NCBI GenBank assembly: GCA_003052455.1
Contig: QAPD01000020.1
Coordinates: 27,729-91,728, forward strand
From: Sphaerisporangium cinnabarinum
Lineage (GTDB): Bacteria > Actinomycetota > Actinomycetes > Actinomycetales > Cellulomonadaceae
Direction: 5' to 3'
Length of the DNA: 64,000 nucleotides
Part shown: positions 56,208 through 63,592 of the stretch, piece after piece
How positions within the stretch are numbered: position 1 is the stretch's first letter
Layout of the letters: each line of letters starts with the position of its first letter
Notes under the pieces: generated by a model
Databases searched by the model: none
Seen by the model: only the letters and a program-made list of their open reading frames with translations
What the model was told of the DNA's origin: nothing
Program-made: the position numbers and the translations under genes

Positions 56208-57221
56208 ATGAGCCCGAGCACGGACGACGACACCCCCTCGACCAGCACCGCGCCGGGCGGGGAGCTCCTGCTCCTCGACACCGCGAGCCTGTACTTCCGG
56301 GCGTTCTTCGGGGTGCCGGACTCGATCAAGGCGCCGGACGGCACGCCCGTCAACGCGGTGCGCGGCCTGCTCGACATGATCGCGACGCTCGTCACCGACC
56401 GTCGTCCGACGCGCCTCGTCGCGTGCTGGGACGTGGACTGGCGGCCGGCCTTCCGGGTCGAGGCCATCCCGTCGTACAAGGCGCACCGCGTCGCGGAGCT
56501 CGTCCCGGGCACGACGGGCGTGGAGGAGGTCCCCGAGAAGCTCGTCGCCCAGGTGCCGGTGATCGTCGACGTGCTCGCGGCGCTGGGGATCGCACGCGTC
56601 GGGGCGGCGGGCTACGAGGCGGACGACGTCATCGGCACGCTCACCGCGCGCGAGGTCGCACGCCGCGCGGCGGCGGGCGCGGCGCCCGACCCGTCGGGGC
56701 GGGCGGCGGTCGAGGTCGTCACGGGCGACCGCGACCTGTTCCAGCTCGTGGACGACGCCGCGGGCGTGCGCGTGCTCTACCCGACGAAGGGCGTGAAGAA
56801 CCTCGACGTCGTCGACCAAGCGCGCCTGCGCGAGCGGTACGGCGTCGCGACGGGCGCGGCCTACGCAGACATGGCGGTGCTGCGCGGCGACCCGAGCGAC
56901 GGCCTGCCGGGCGTCCCGGGCATCGGCGAGAAGACGGCGGTCGCCCTCCTCGAGAAGTACGGCGACCTCGCGGGCGTGCTCGCCGCGCGCGAGGCCGGCG
57001 ACCCCGGGCTGACCGCGACCCAGCGCCGTCGGCTCGAGGAGGCGGCGTCCTACCTGAGGGTGGCCCCGCTCGTCGTGCGCGTCGCCCCCGACGCTCCGGT
57101 GGGCGAGGTCGACGACGCCCTGCCCCGCACCCCCGCGGACCCCGACGCGCTCGCCGAGCTCACCGAGCGGTGGGGACTCGGGACGTCCGTCCGGCGGCTC
57201 GTGGACGCCCTGGGCGGCTGA
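56208..57221 (+). CDS. 5'-3' exonuclease (flap nuclease-like)
   Basis: A 337-residue PIN-fold 5'-3' exonuclease, equivalent to the N-terminal domain of DNA polymerase I. LLLLDTASLYFRAFFGVP, VACWDVDWRPAFRVEAIPSYKAHR and GYEADDVIGTLT provide the metal-binding acids. VVTGDRDLFQLVDD and AVLRGDPSDGLPGVPGIGEKTAVALL complete the active site and the helix-hairpin-helix. It probably removes RNA primers or flaps. ATG 56208 has AGGATGAGG upstream. It is a stand-alone gene, as in many actinobacteria that also have a full Pol I. Confidence 0.92.
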   Translation: MSPSTDDDTPSTSTAPGGELLLLDTASLYFRAFFGVPDSIKAPDGTPVNAVRGLLDMIATLVTDRRPTRLVACWDVDWRPAFRVEAIPSYKAHRVAELVPGTTGVEEVPEKLVAQVPVIVDVLAALGIARVGAAGYEADDVIGTLTAREVARRAAAGAAPDPSGRAAVEVVTGDRDLFQLVDDAAGVRVLYPTKGVKNLDVVDQARLRERYGVATGAAYADMAVLRGDPSDGLPGVPGIGEKTAVALLEKYGDLAGVLAAREAGDPGLTATQRRRLEEAASYLRVAPLVVRVAPDAPVGEVDDALPRTPADPDALAELTERWGLGTSVRRLVDALGG

Positions 57222-57300
57222 CGCCCCACGGCGGCTGACACCCGACGGCGCCGCGCCGGGACGCCCGCGGACGAGGGCGCCACGACCGGGGCGGCAGACT

Positions 57301-57328
57301 GGGTGCGCCGCGGCACCGCGGCGCACCC
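57301..57328. terminator. 28-bp near-perfect palindrome
   Basis: GGGTGCGCCGCGG (57301-57313) and CCGCGGCGCACCC (57316-57328) are perfect 13-base arms separated by two bases. It lies 80 bases after the exonuclease stop and 22 bases before the esterase start (57350). It could terminate the first gene or, given its closeness to the next start, act as an operator or leader structure. No T-run follows. Confidence 0.5.
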
Positions 57329-57349
57329 GACCCCGCCTGGAGGCGACCC

Positions 57350-58147
57350 GTGGCTCTTGTCCGTTGCAGCTTCTACTCCGACGTGCTCGAGGTGAGCACG
57401 TCGATGACCGTCGTGCTCCCCCAGGCGACGTCGACCCAGATCGGCATGGCCGGGTCGGCGAGCGCCCGCGCCGAGGGTGCCCCGGTGCTCTACCTGCTGC
57501 ACGGCATGAGCGACGACGAGACCATCTGGACGCGCCGGACGTCGATCGAGCGGTACGTCGCCGACCGCGGGCTGGCCGTCGTGATGCCGCGCGTGGAGCG
57601 CAGCTTCTACGCCGACGAGGTCCACGGGCACCGGTACTGGACGTTCCTGTCCGAGGAGCTGCCGAGCCTCGTCGACCAGTTCTTCCGTGTGTCGACGCGC
57701 CGCGAGGACACGTTCGTCGCGGGGCTGTCGATGGGCGGGTACGGCGCGTTCCGCTGGGCGCTGCGGCACCCCGAGCGGTTCGCGGCGGCGGCGAGCCTGT
57801 CGGGGGTGCTCGACCTCGCCGACGAGTCGTACCGGGAGCGGCGGCTGCCGGACATCGAGCGCGTGTTCGGCGACCGCGAGATCGCCGGGTCGGACGACGA
57901 CCTGCTCGCCCTGCTGCGGCGCGCCGCGGCCGAGGGCCGCACAGCCGATCTCCCCGAGCTGTTCCTCGCGTGCGGGACGGAGGACTTCCTCGTCGACGGC
58001 AACCGGGCGTTCGAGCGGGTGGCCGATGAGTCCGGCGTGCCGCTGCGGTCGGAGTTCTCGCCCGGGACGCACGAGTGGGGCTTCTGGGACCGCACGATCC
58101 AGGACGTCCTCGACTGGCTGCCGCTGGCCGGGACGCCACGAACCTGA
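57350..58147 (+). CDS. Alpha/beta hydrolase, esterase D/S-formylglutathione hydrolase type
   Basis: A 265-residue alpha/beta hydrolase. LYLLHGMSDDETIW is the oxyanion-loop region. FVAGLSMGGYGAFRWAL holds the nucleophilic Ser in GLSMGG, and TEDFLVDGNRAFERV and GTHEWGFWDR supply the Asp and His. The layout matches the esterase D/FrmB and tributyrin-esterase group. It may hydrolyse short acyl esters or S-formyl thiols; in an actinobacterium the thiol would be mycothiol, but this is inference. The GTG start has GGAGG seven bases upstream. Confidence 0.88.
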   Translation: MALVRCSFYSDVLEVSTSMTVVLPQATSTQIGMAGSASARAEGAPVLYLLHGMSDDETIWTRRTSIERYVADRGLAVVMPRVERSFYADEVHGHRYWTFLSEELPSLVDQFFRVSTRREDTFVAGLSMGGYGAFRWALRHPERFAAAASLSGVLDLADESYRERRLPDIERVFGDREIAGSDDDLLALLRRAAAEGRTADLPELFLACGTEDFLVDGNRAFERVADESGVPLRSEFSPGTHEWGFWDRTIQDVLDWLPLAGTPRT

Positions 58148-58267
58148 CGCGGCGCCCTCCCTACCCCTCGGGCATGTCACAGACCGTGCCCGCGCGTCGT
58201 CGTCCAGGTGACCTGACCGCACCTCCGGCCGTGCAGCGCGCACACCGCGACGAAGGGGACCAGCACC

Positions 58268-59653
58268 ATGACCGCCTCCACCACGTTCTCGCCCACCGAC
58301 GTCGCCGCGCTGCGGGACCGCGTCACGGGACGCGTCCTCGCGCGGGGCGACCTGCCCGACGGCGGCCCGACCGCCGCGGAGGCCGTCGCCGCGCACAGCA
58401 CGCTCGTCGCGCACGACCCCGACGTCGCGGTGCTCGCGGAGACGGAGGCCGACGTCGTCGAGGCCGTGCGGTTCGCCGCCCACCACGGGCTGCCCGTGCG
58501 GTCGCACGCGACGGGCCACGGCGAGTCGTCGCCGATCACGGACGGCCTCGTGCTCGGGACGAGCGGCCTCGCGGGCGTCGAGGTCGACCCGGCGACGCGC
58601 ATCGCGCGCATCGGTGCCGGGACGCGCTGGAGCGCGGTCGTCGACGCGGCGGCGGAGCACGGGCTCGCGCCCGTCACGGGGTCGTCGACCTCCGTCGGGG
58701 TCGTCGGGTACACGCTCGGCGGCGGGTACGGGCCCCTGACGCGCAGCCACGGCCTCACGTCGGACCGGGTGCGCGGCTTCCGGGTCGTGCTCGCCGACGG
58801 GTCCGTCGTCGAGGCGGGTCCGGACACCGAGCCGGACCTCTTCTGGGCGCTGCGCGGCGGGAAGGGCGGGCTCGGCGTCGTGACGCGGCTCGACCTCGAG
58901 CTCGTGCCGCTGCGCACGCTGTACGCGGGGTCGCTCACGTTCGACGCCCCGCACGTCGAGGAGGTCCTGCGCGGCTGGGCGGCGTGGACCGCGACCGCGC
59001 CCGACGACGTCACCACCTCGGTCGCGGTGCTCGCCCTCCCGGACCTCCCGTTCGTCCCGGAGCACCTGCGCGGCCGCACGGTGCTCGCCCTGCGCTTCGC
59101 CTACCCGGGCGACCCCGCGGAGGGCGAGCGCCTCGCCGCGCCGCTGCGGGCGCTCGCGCCGGCCCTCGCCGACACGGTCGGCGAGCTGCCCGTGACGGCC
59201 GTCGCGACGATCCACGCCGACCCGGAGGACGCCGGGCCGTCGTGGGTCTACGGCGCGGGCCTGCGGGAGGTCGACGGGGAGTTCCTCGACCGGTTCCTCG
59301 CCGAGCTCGGGCCGGGCAGCGGGTCGCCGTTCGTCGCGGCCGAGCTGCGGCACGTCAGCGGCGCCGGGGCGCGCGACGTCGAGGGCGGGTCTGCCGCGGG
59401 TGGCCGCACCGCCGGGTTCCTGCTGAGCCTCGTGGGCGTCAACCCGCCGCGGCTGCCCGACATGGCCGCCGCCGCAGCCTCGTTCGCGCAGTGGTCGCAG
59501 CCGTGGGCCGCGACGGAGACGAACATCAACTTCCTGCCCGGCCCGTGGACGGACGAGACGCTCGCGCGGGCCTGGTCGCCCGACACGGCGGCGCGGCTCG
59601 CGTCGGTCCGGCGTGCCTACGACCCGACGGGCCTCTTCGCCTGGCGCGTGTGA
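58268..59653 (+). CDS. FAD-binding oxidoreductase (BBE/PCMH type)
   Basis: A 461-residue FAD enzyme of the berberine-bridge-like family. The PCMH FAD domain (about 40-215) includes VLAETEADVVEAVRFAAHHGLPVRSHATGHGES and GSSTSVGVVGYTLGGGYGPLTRSHGL. FWALRGGKGGLGVVTRLDLELVP marks its end. A substrate domain and a C-terminal BBE-like segment (NINFLPG, RRAYDPTGLFAWRV) follow. His in the HATGHG stretch could bind FAD covalently, as in relatives. It probably oxidises a sugar or alcohol; the exact substrate is unknown. The gene stands alone, with ATG 58268 preceded by GAAGGGG. Confidence 0.87.
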   Translation: MTASTTFSPTDVAALRDRVTGRVLARGDLPDGGPTAAEAVAAHSTLVAHDPDVAVLAETEADVVEAVRFAAHHGLPVRSHATGHGESSPITDGLVLGTSGLAGVEVDPATRIARIGAGTRWSAVVDAAAEHGLAPVTGSSTSVGVVGYTLGGGYGPLTRSHGLTSDRVRGFRVVLADGSVVEAGPDTEPDLFWALRGGKGGLGVVTRLDLELVPLRTLYAGSLTFDAPHVEEVLRGWAAWTATAPDDVTTSVAVLALPDLPFVPEHLRGRTVLALRFAYPGDPAEGERLAAPLRALAPALADTVGELPVTAVATIHADPEDAGPSWVYGAGLREVDGEFLDRFLAELGPGSGSPFVAAELRHVSGAGARDVEGGSAAGGRTAGFLLSLVGVNPPRLPDMAAAAASFAQWSQPWAATETNINFLPGPWTDETLARAWSPDTAARLASVRRAYDPTGLFAWRV

Positions 59654-59685
59654 CGCCGGGCACCCGCACGCGCGTCGGTGTCGGT

Positions 59686-60153
59686 CTACGACGTGGTCGG
59701 GGTGTTGAGCGCCTGCTCGGCGAGGACCTCGCCGGTCTGGGCGTCCAGGACGACGATCGCGTCGGCGGGCAGCGTCTCGGCCGGTGGAGGGACGTAGTCC
59801 TCGACAGGTCGGCACGCGCGTTCGTGCACGACGTCGACGAGTCGTTCGCGCCGCCGTCGGCGCCAGTGGTCGACCCGGAGGTTCACCAGCACGCGTCGCG
59901 CGTACGGCAGCGGGTCCTGGCGTGCCCGCGGCCACGCCCGCCACACGCGCTCGTACGCCTGCTGCGTCAGCTCCTCGGCCCGGTGCCGCTCGCCGACCAG
60001 CAGGTACGCCGTCGTGGCCAGCGCCCTCGCCGAGTCGCGCACGAAGGCCTCGAACTCGACCGCCGGAGACCGGTCGCCCACCGCGAGCGGGAGCGACGCC
60101 TCGACCTCGACGTCCCCAGACCCGACCCCCTGCTCCACCCGCACCTCCGCCAT
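59686..60153 (-). CDS. Sigma-70 region 2-only protein (SigE-family related)
   Basis: A 155-residue protein whose first two thirds match region 2 of SigE-family ECF factors: FEAFVRDSARALATTAYLLVGERHRAEELTQQAYERVWRAWPRAR, then LPYARRVLVNLRVDHWRRRRRERL. It closely resembles the sigma factor at 36707-37390. After that, region 4 with its helix-turn-helix is missing, and the chain ends with AIVVLDAQTGEVLAEQALNT, which looks foreign to sigma factors. A deletion or fusion is the simplest reading, but a core-binding antagonist is possible. ATG 60153 was chosen. No anti-sigma gene lies next to it. Confidence 0.7.
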   Translation of the reverse strand: MAEVRVEQGVGSGDVEVEASLPLAVGDRSPAVEFEAFVRDSARALATTAYLLVGERHRAEELTQQAYERVWRAWPRARQDPLPYARRVLVNLRVDHWRRRRRERLVDVVHERACRPVEDYVPPPAETLPADAIVVLDAQTGEVLAEQALNTPTTS

Positions 60154-60236
60154 CGACCCTCCCGATCACCCAGGACAACGCACCAGCCCGCCGAGAGGTT
60201 GAGACGCATCGCCCCGGCGTCGAGCCGTGGGGTGGT

Positions 60237-60419
60237 TCATGTCACGATCAGCAGGACGACGTAGAGCACGAGCGCTGCTCCGAGGATTGCAGCGATCCAC
60301 ACGCGTGCGCGTCGGAGGCGGGCGGTCGCCAGCCCCAGAAGCAGCGGCGCCGCGAGGAGACCGACCATCACGCCGAGGTACGTCGGCGCCGTGCGGCACG
60401 GGTCGCCGAACGCGTCCAC
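60237..60419 (-). CDS. Small membrane protein, possibly 5'-truncated
   Basis: A frame encoding at least 60 residues, with two hydrophobic helices (TYLGVMVGLLAAPLLLGLAT and VWIAAILGAALVLYVVLLIV) after CVDAFGDPC. The same frame stays open upstream and reads GRRFAFALGLGASRDTC just before the GTG at 60419, which looks like coding sequence with a further helix, but no ATG, GTG or TTG start was found there. So either the GTG is the start or an upstream frameshift has damaged the gene. No ribosome site is visible. The rest of 60154-60545 holds no other supported gene. Confidence 0.45.
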   Translation of the reverse strand: MDAFGDPCRTAPTYLGVMVGLLAAPLLLGLATARLRRARVWIAAILGAALVLYVVLLIVT

Positions 60420-60545
60420 GCACGTGTCACGGCTGGCACCGAGGCCGAGGGCGAACGCGAACCGACGTCCGACGCGGCAGGCCCATCGTCGGACCCGGCA
60501 GCATCTCCGGGCGGCGCCGGTCGCGCGTGGGTCGACGCGATGCGG

Positions 60546-61121
60546 TCACACGGCGAACAGGGCGGTGAGCCGCGGGAGGCGACGCGCGTTCTCCTCGTCG
60601 TCGTCGAAGTCCCACTGCTCGCCGGTGGGCTCGCGGTGGGAGTGCCCCGACGACGTCCGCTCGCGCGCCGCGTGGTACGCCTCGTCGTCCTCACCCGTCG
60701 CGCGCGCCCAGGCACCGCCGACGAGCCACTCGAGGGACTCGTACCCGAACCACGGCGAGCCGCCGTCGGCCATCGCGGCAACCACGGGATGGTCGGCGAG
60801 CGAGTCCGGGTCGGCGACCGCACGCTCGAACGTCGCACGGCCCGCGAGGAGGAGCCCGTCGCGGAAGTCCATGAACCCGTCGTCGCTGCACCCGCCCTCG
60901 ACGAGGTACGCCGCTCCCCACACGGGCCACGCGTAGGCGTCGCGCGCCACGGCACCGGCGACGTCGGCGAACGCGAGGATCTCGTCCGGGCTCAGCCGCT
61001 CGATGAGCAGGTCGGTCAGGACGCCGGGCAGCGGGTCGTCCTCGGCGCCGCGGTCGTCCGCACCCGCGCCCGCCCGGTCACGCGCGGCGTCGACGATCTC
61101 CCAGAAGGTCTCTCGATCCAT
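60546..61121 (-). CDS. DUF4240 domain protein
   Basis: A 191-residue, acidic, mainly helical protein. FWEIVDAARD at the N-terminus, LSPDEILAFADVAGAVARDAYAWPVWGAAYLVEGGCSDDGFMDFRDGLLLAGRATFERAVADPDSLA and the ESLEWLVGGAWARATGE segment match DUF4240. The family lacks a known activity; it is common in Streptomyces and relatives. The ATG at 61121 was chosen because nothing upstream resembles the family. It is followed by the small membrane-protein gene on the same strand and preceded by the phosphatase gene. Confidence 0.85.
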   Translation of the reverse strand: MDRETFWEIVDAARDRAGAGADDRGAEDDPLPGVLTDLLIERLSPDEILAFADVAGAVARDAYAWPVWGAAYLVEGGCSDDGFMDFRDGLLLAGRATFERAVADPDSLADHPVVAAMADGGSPWFGYESLEWLVGGAWARATGEDDEAYHAARERTSSGHSHREPTGEQWDFDDDEENARRLPRLTALFAV

Positions 61122-61190
61122 GCCCCGGACGGTACGACCAGGCACCCACGGACGATCGCTCCTTGGCACGCCCATGTCCCGGAGCCGGAT

Positions 61191-61661
61191 CTACGGGACC
61201 GTGCTGGCCCCGGTGCGGCGGACCCAGCAGCGCTGCCACGGCGTCTCGACGGCGCGGGGCCGGTAGTGCGTGCGAGCCCAGGCGACGGCGTCGTCGGGAC
61301 GGACGCCGCCCCAGACGGCGAGGAGCGCGAGCGCCGTGCCGGTGCGGCCGGTCCCACCCCCGCAGGCGATCTCCACGCGCTCGTCGGGGGCCCGCTCGTA
61401 CGCCTCGCGTAGCACCGCGACGGCGTCCGGCGTGGACCGCGGCAGCGCGAAGTCCGGCCACCGGACCCAGCACGACTCCCAGGGCTGCGACGGCGGCCGC
61501 CTTCCGGTGAGGTAGACGCCGAGCTCCGGCTCGTCGCCCGACTCGGGCAACCCCGCGCGCAGCCCGCGACCCCGCACGCGCCGTCCGTCGGGCAGCTCGA
61601 CGACGCCGTCGCCCCGTTCCCACGAACCCACGTGCCCCTCCTCGCCGACGGGGGTGCTCAC
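61191..61661 (-). CDS. Protein tyrosine phosphatase-like protein
   Basis: A 156-residue phosphatase-fold protein. IACGGGTGRTGTALALLAVW carries the Cys-x5-Arg loop of dual-specificity phosphatases, with Ala in place of the usual His before the Cys. WVRWPDFALP and VAWARTHYRPRAVETPWQRCWV are typical of an actinobacterial PTP group, where WPDF supplies the general acid Asp. GTG 61661 overlaps the stop of a short coding-like stretch upstream (GTGA), which decides the start; AGAAGGGG lies 11 bases upstream. It ends 69 bases before the DUF4240 gene. Confidence 0.75.
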   Translation of the reverse strand: MSTPVGEEGHVGSWERGDGVVELPDGRRVRGRGLRAGLPESGDEPELGVYLTGRRPPSQPWESCWVRWPDFALPRSTPDAVAVLREAYERAPDERVEIACGGGTGRTGTALALLAVWGGVRPDDAVAWARTHYRPRAVETPWQRCWVRRTGASTVP

Positions 61662-61774
61662 CGACGCGAGGACCCCTTCTCGCACGGCCCGATCACGGCC
61701 TCGATCTCGGGCCACCGCTCTCCGAGACCGTAGCCGAGCAGGACGGGAGCGGTGTTCCAGACGCGAGCCAGCCG
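61658..61774 (-). pseudogene. Coding-like fragment without a start codon
   Basis: A 38-codon open stretch in one frame reads RLARVWNTAPVLLGYGLGER, then WPEIEAVIGPCEKGSSRR, and ends with TGA overlapping the phosphatase GTG. It has natural-looking composition (Gly, Ala, aromatic spacing), unlike the Arg/Pro/Ser-rich shadows elsewhere. No ATG, GTG or TTG suitable as start is found upstream before the aidB-like gene, whose stop codon is five bases away. It may be the tail of a truncated gene or use an unusual start such as CTG. Recorded as a possible gene remnant. Confidence 0.35.
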
Positions 61775-61778
61775 CCTG

Positions 61779-63512
61779 TCATGCCCCCTCGTGCCGCGCG
61801 AGGATCGCGTGCGCGTCGGTGCCCCGCGGCAGGACGCCGTAGCCGTGGCCGCGGTCCTCGCCGAGCCGCGCGGCGACGAACGCGTCGGCCGTGCCCGACG
61901 GCGCGTGCCGCACCACGAGCGACGCCTGGAGCGCGAGGGCGAGCGACTCCACGACGCGACGGGCCTGCGCCTGCTGCGCCCCGGCGTCGGCCCCCGCGAC
62001 CTCCGCGAGCAGACGGCGCGTGCGCGCGACGTGCGCGTCGAGGACGGGGTGCGCGCCCGCCGTCGTGGCGAGCTCCGCCTCGAACGCCGCGACGGACGCG
62101 GGCTCGCGGCCCATGGCGCGGAGCACGTCGAGCGCGATGACGTTGCCCGACCCCTCCCAGATCGCCATGACCGGCTGCTCGCGGTAGCGGCGCGCGAGGG
62201 GGAACGCCTCGGTGTACCCGTTGCCGCCCAGGCACTCCATCGCCTCGTACGCGTGGTGCGGCCCGCGCTTGCACACCCAGTACTTGCTCACGGCCGTCGC
62301 GAGGCGGCGGAACGCGCGGTCGTGCTCGGACTCGCCGTCGTGCGCGGCGGCGAGGCGCACCGACGTGAGCGTCGCGGCCTCGGACTCGAGCGCGAGGTCC
62401 GCGAGCACCGCGGTCATCGCGGGCTGGTCCACGAGCGCAGCACCGAACGCGCTCCGGTGCCGCGCGTGCCACAGGGCCTCGGTGACCGCCTGGCGCATGC
62501 CCGCGGCCGAGCCGTGCACGCAGTCCAGCCGCGTGCGCGACACCATCTCGATGATCGTCCGCACGCCGCGCCCGGGCTCCCCGACGAGGAACCCGACGGT
62601 GCCGTCGAGCTCGATCTCCGACGACGCGTTCGACCGGTTGCCCAGCTTCTCCTTGAGGCGCTGGATGCGGAACACGTTGCGCGTGCCGTCCTCCAGCACG
62701 CGCGGCACGAGGAAGCACGACGGCGCCCCCTCACCCGGTGCGCCCGGCACCTGCGCGAGCACGAGGAACGCGTCGGACATCGGCGCCGAGCAGAACCACT
62801 TGTGCCCGGTCAGCAGGTAGGCGCCGTCCGCCCCGGCGGGCACGGCCGTCGTCGCGTTCGCGCGCACGTCCGAGCCGCCCTGCTTCTCCGTCATCGCCAT
62901 GCCGACGAGCACGCCGGGCTTGCTCCCCGGGGCCGCGAGGGCGCCGTCGTACCCGCGGGAGAGCAGGCGCGGCTCCCAGACCGCGGCGAGCGACGGCGCG
63001 TGCCGCAGCGAGGGCACCGCCGCGTGCGTCATGGAGACCGGGCACGCGTGGCCCGGCTCGACCTGCGCGAACAGCGAGAACACGGCGCCCCGCACGACGT
63101 TCGCCCCCGGCCCGGGCTCCGCCCACGCGCTCGTGTGCGCGCCGTGCGCGACGGCCGCCCCGATCACCTCGTGGTACGCGGGGTGGTACTCGACCTCGTC
63201 GATGCGGTGGCCCCGGCGGTCGTGCGTGCGCAGCACGGGCTCGTGGACGTTCGCGAGCTCGGCCGCGCGCTGGAAGTCGCCCGTCCCGACGAGCGCGCCG
63301 ACCTCGACGAGCCGGTCCTCGCCCCACGCGCCGCCGTATGCGTGCACCGCCTCGCGCAGCACGGGGTGGTCGAGGTACTCGTTGACCCCCTCGCGCTCGG
63401 GCGGCTGGTTGGTCACGCGGTGGGTCGTGCGGGGTGCCGGGCGCGGGACGGCGCCGGCGGCGGTCCCGGCGGCCCGGCTGGGGGCGTCGCTGCGGGTGTC
63501 GGTCGGGGTCAC
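61779..63512 (-). CDS. AidB-like acyl-CoA dehydrogenase
   Basis: A 577-residue FAD flavoprotein of the AidB branch of acyl-CoA dehydrogenases. THRVTNQPPEREGVNEYLDHPVLREAV (near residue 20-50) is the AidB-type opening, GMAMTEKQGGSDVRANATTA the FAD site, and YEAMECLGGNGYTEAFPLARRYREQPVMAIWEGSGNVIALDVLRA the AidB-like C-terminal block. AidB takes part in adaptive defence against alkylation damage in E. coli. GTG 63512 has GGAGGA four to six bases upstream. A 36-residue low-complexity N-terminus precedes the domain. It follows the TetR gene by 80 bases, perhaps under its control. Confidence 0.87.
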   Translation of the reverse strand: MTPTDTRSDAPSRAAGTAAGAVPRPAPRTTHRVTNQPPEREGVNEYLDHPVLREAVHAYGGAWGEDRLVEVGALVGTGDFQRAAELANVHEPVLRTHDRRGHRIDEVEYHPAYHEVIGAAVAHGAHTSAWAEPGPGANVVRGAVFSLFAQVEPGHACPVSMTHAAVPSLRHAPSLAAVWEPRLLSRGYDGALAAPGSKPGVLVGMAMTEKQGGSDVRANATTAVPAGADGAYLLTGHKWFCSAPMSDAFLVLAQVPGAPGEGAPSCFLVPRVLEDGTRNVFRIQRLKEKLGNRSNASSEIELDGTVGFLVGEPGRGVRTIIEMVSRTRLDCVHGSAAGMRQAVTEALWHARHRSAFGAALVDQPAMTAVLADLALESEAATLTSVRLAAAHDGESEHDRAFRRLATAVSKYWVCKRGPHHAYEAMECLGGNGYTEAFPLARRYREQPVMAIWEGSGNVIALDVLRAMGREPASVAAFEAELATTAGAHPVLDAHVARTRRLLAEVAGADAGAQQAQARRVVESLALALQASLVVRHAPSGTADAFVAARLGEDRGHGYGVLPRGTDAHAILARHEGA

Positions 63513-63592
63513 GGTGTCCTCCTGCGGCTCTGCGGGTCGCTCGGTCGGTGCGGCGGTGCTCGGGTGCTGCTCGGAGGGGCGGGCGGGGCGGG

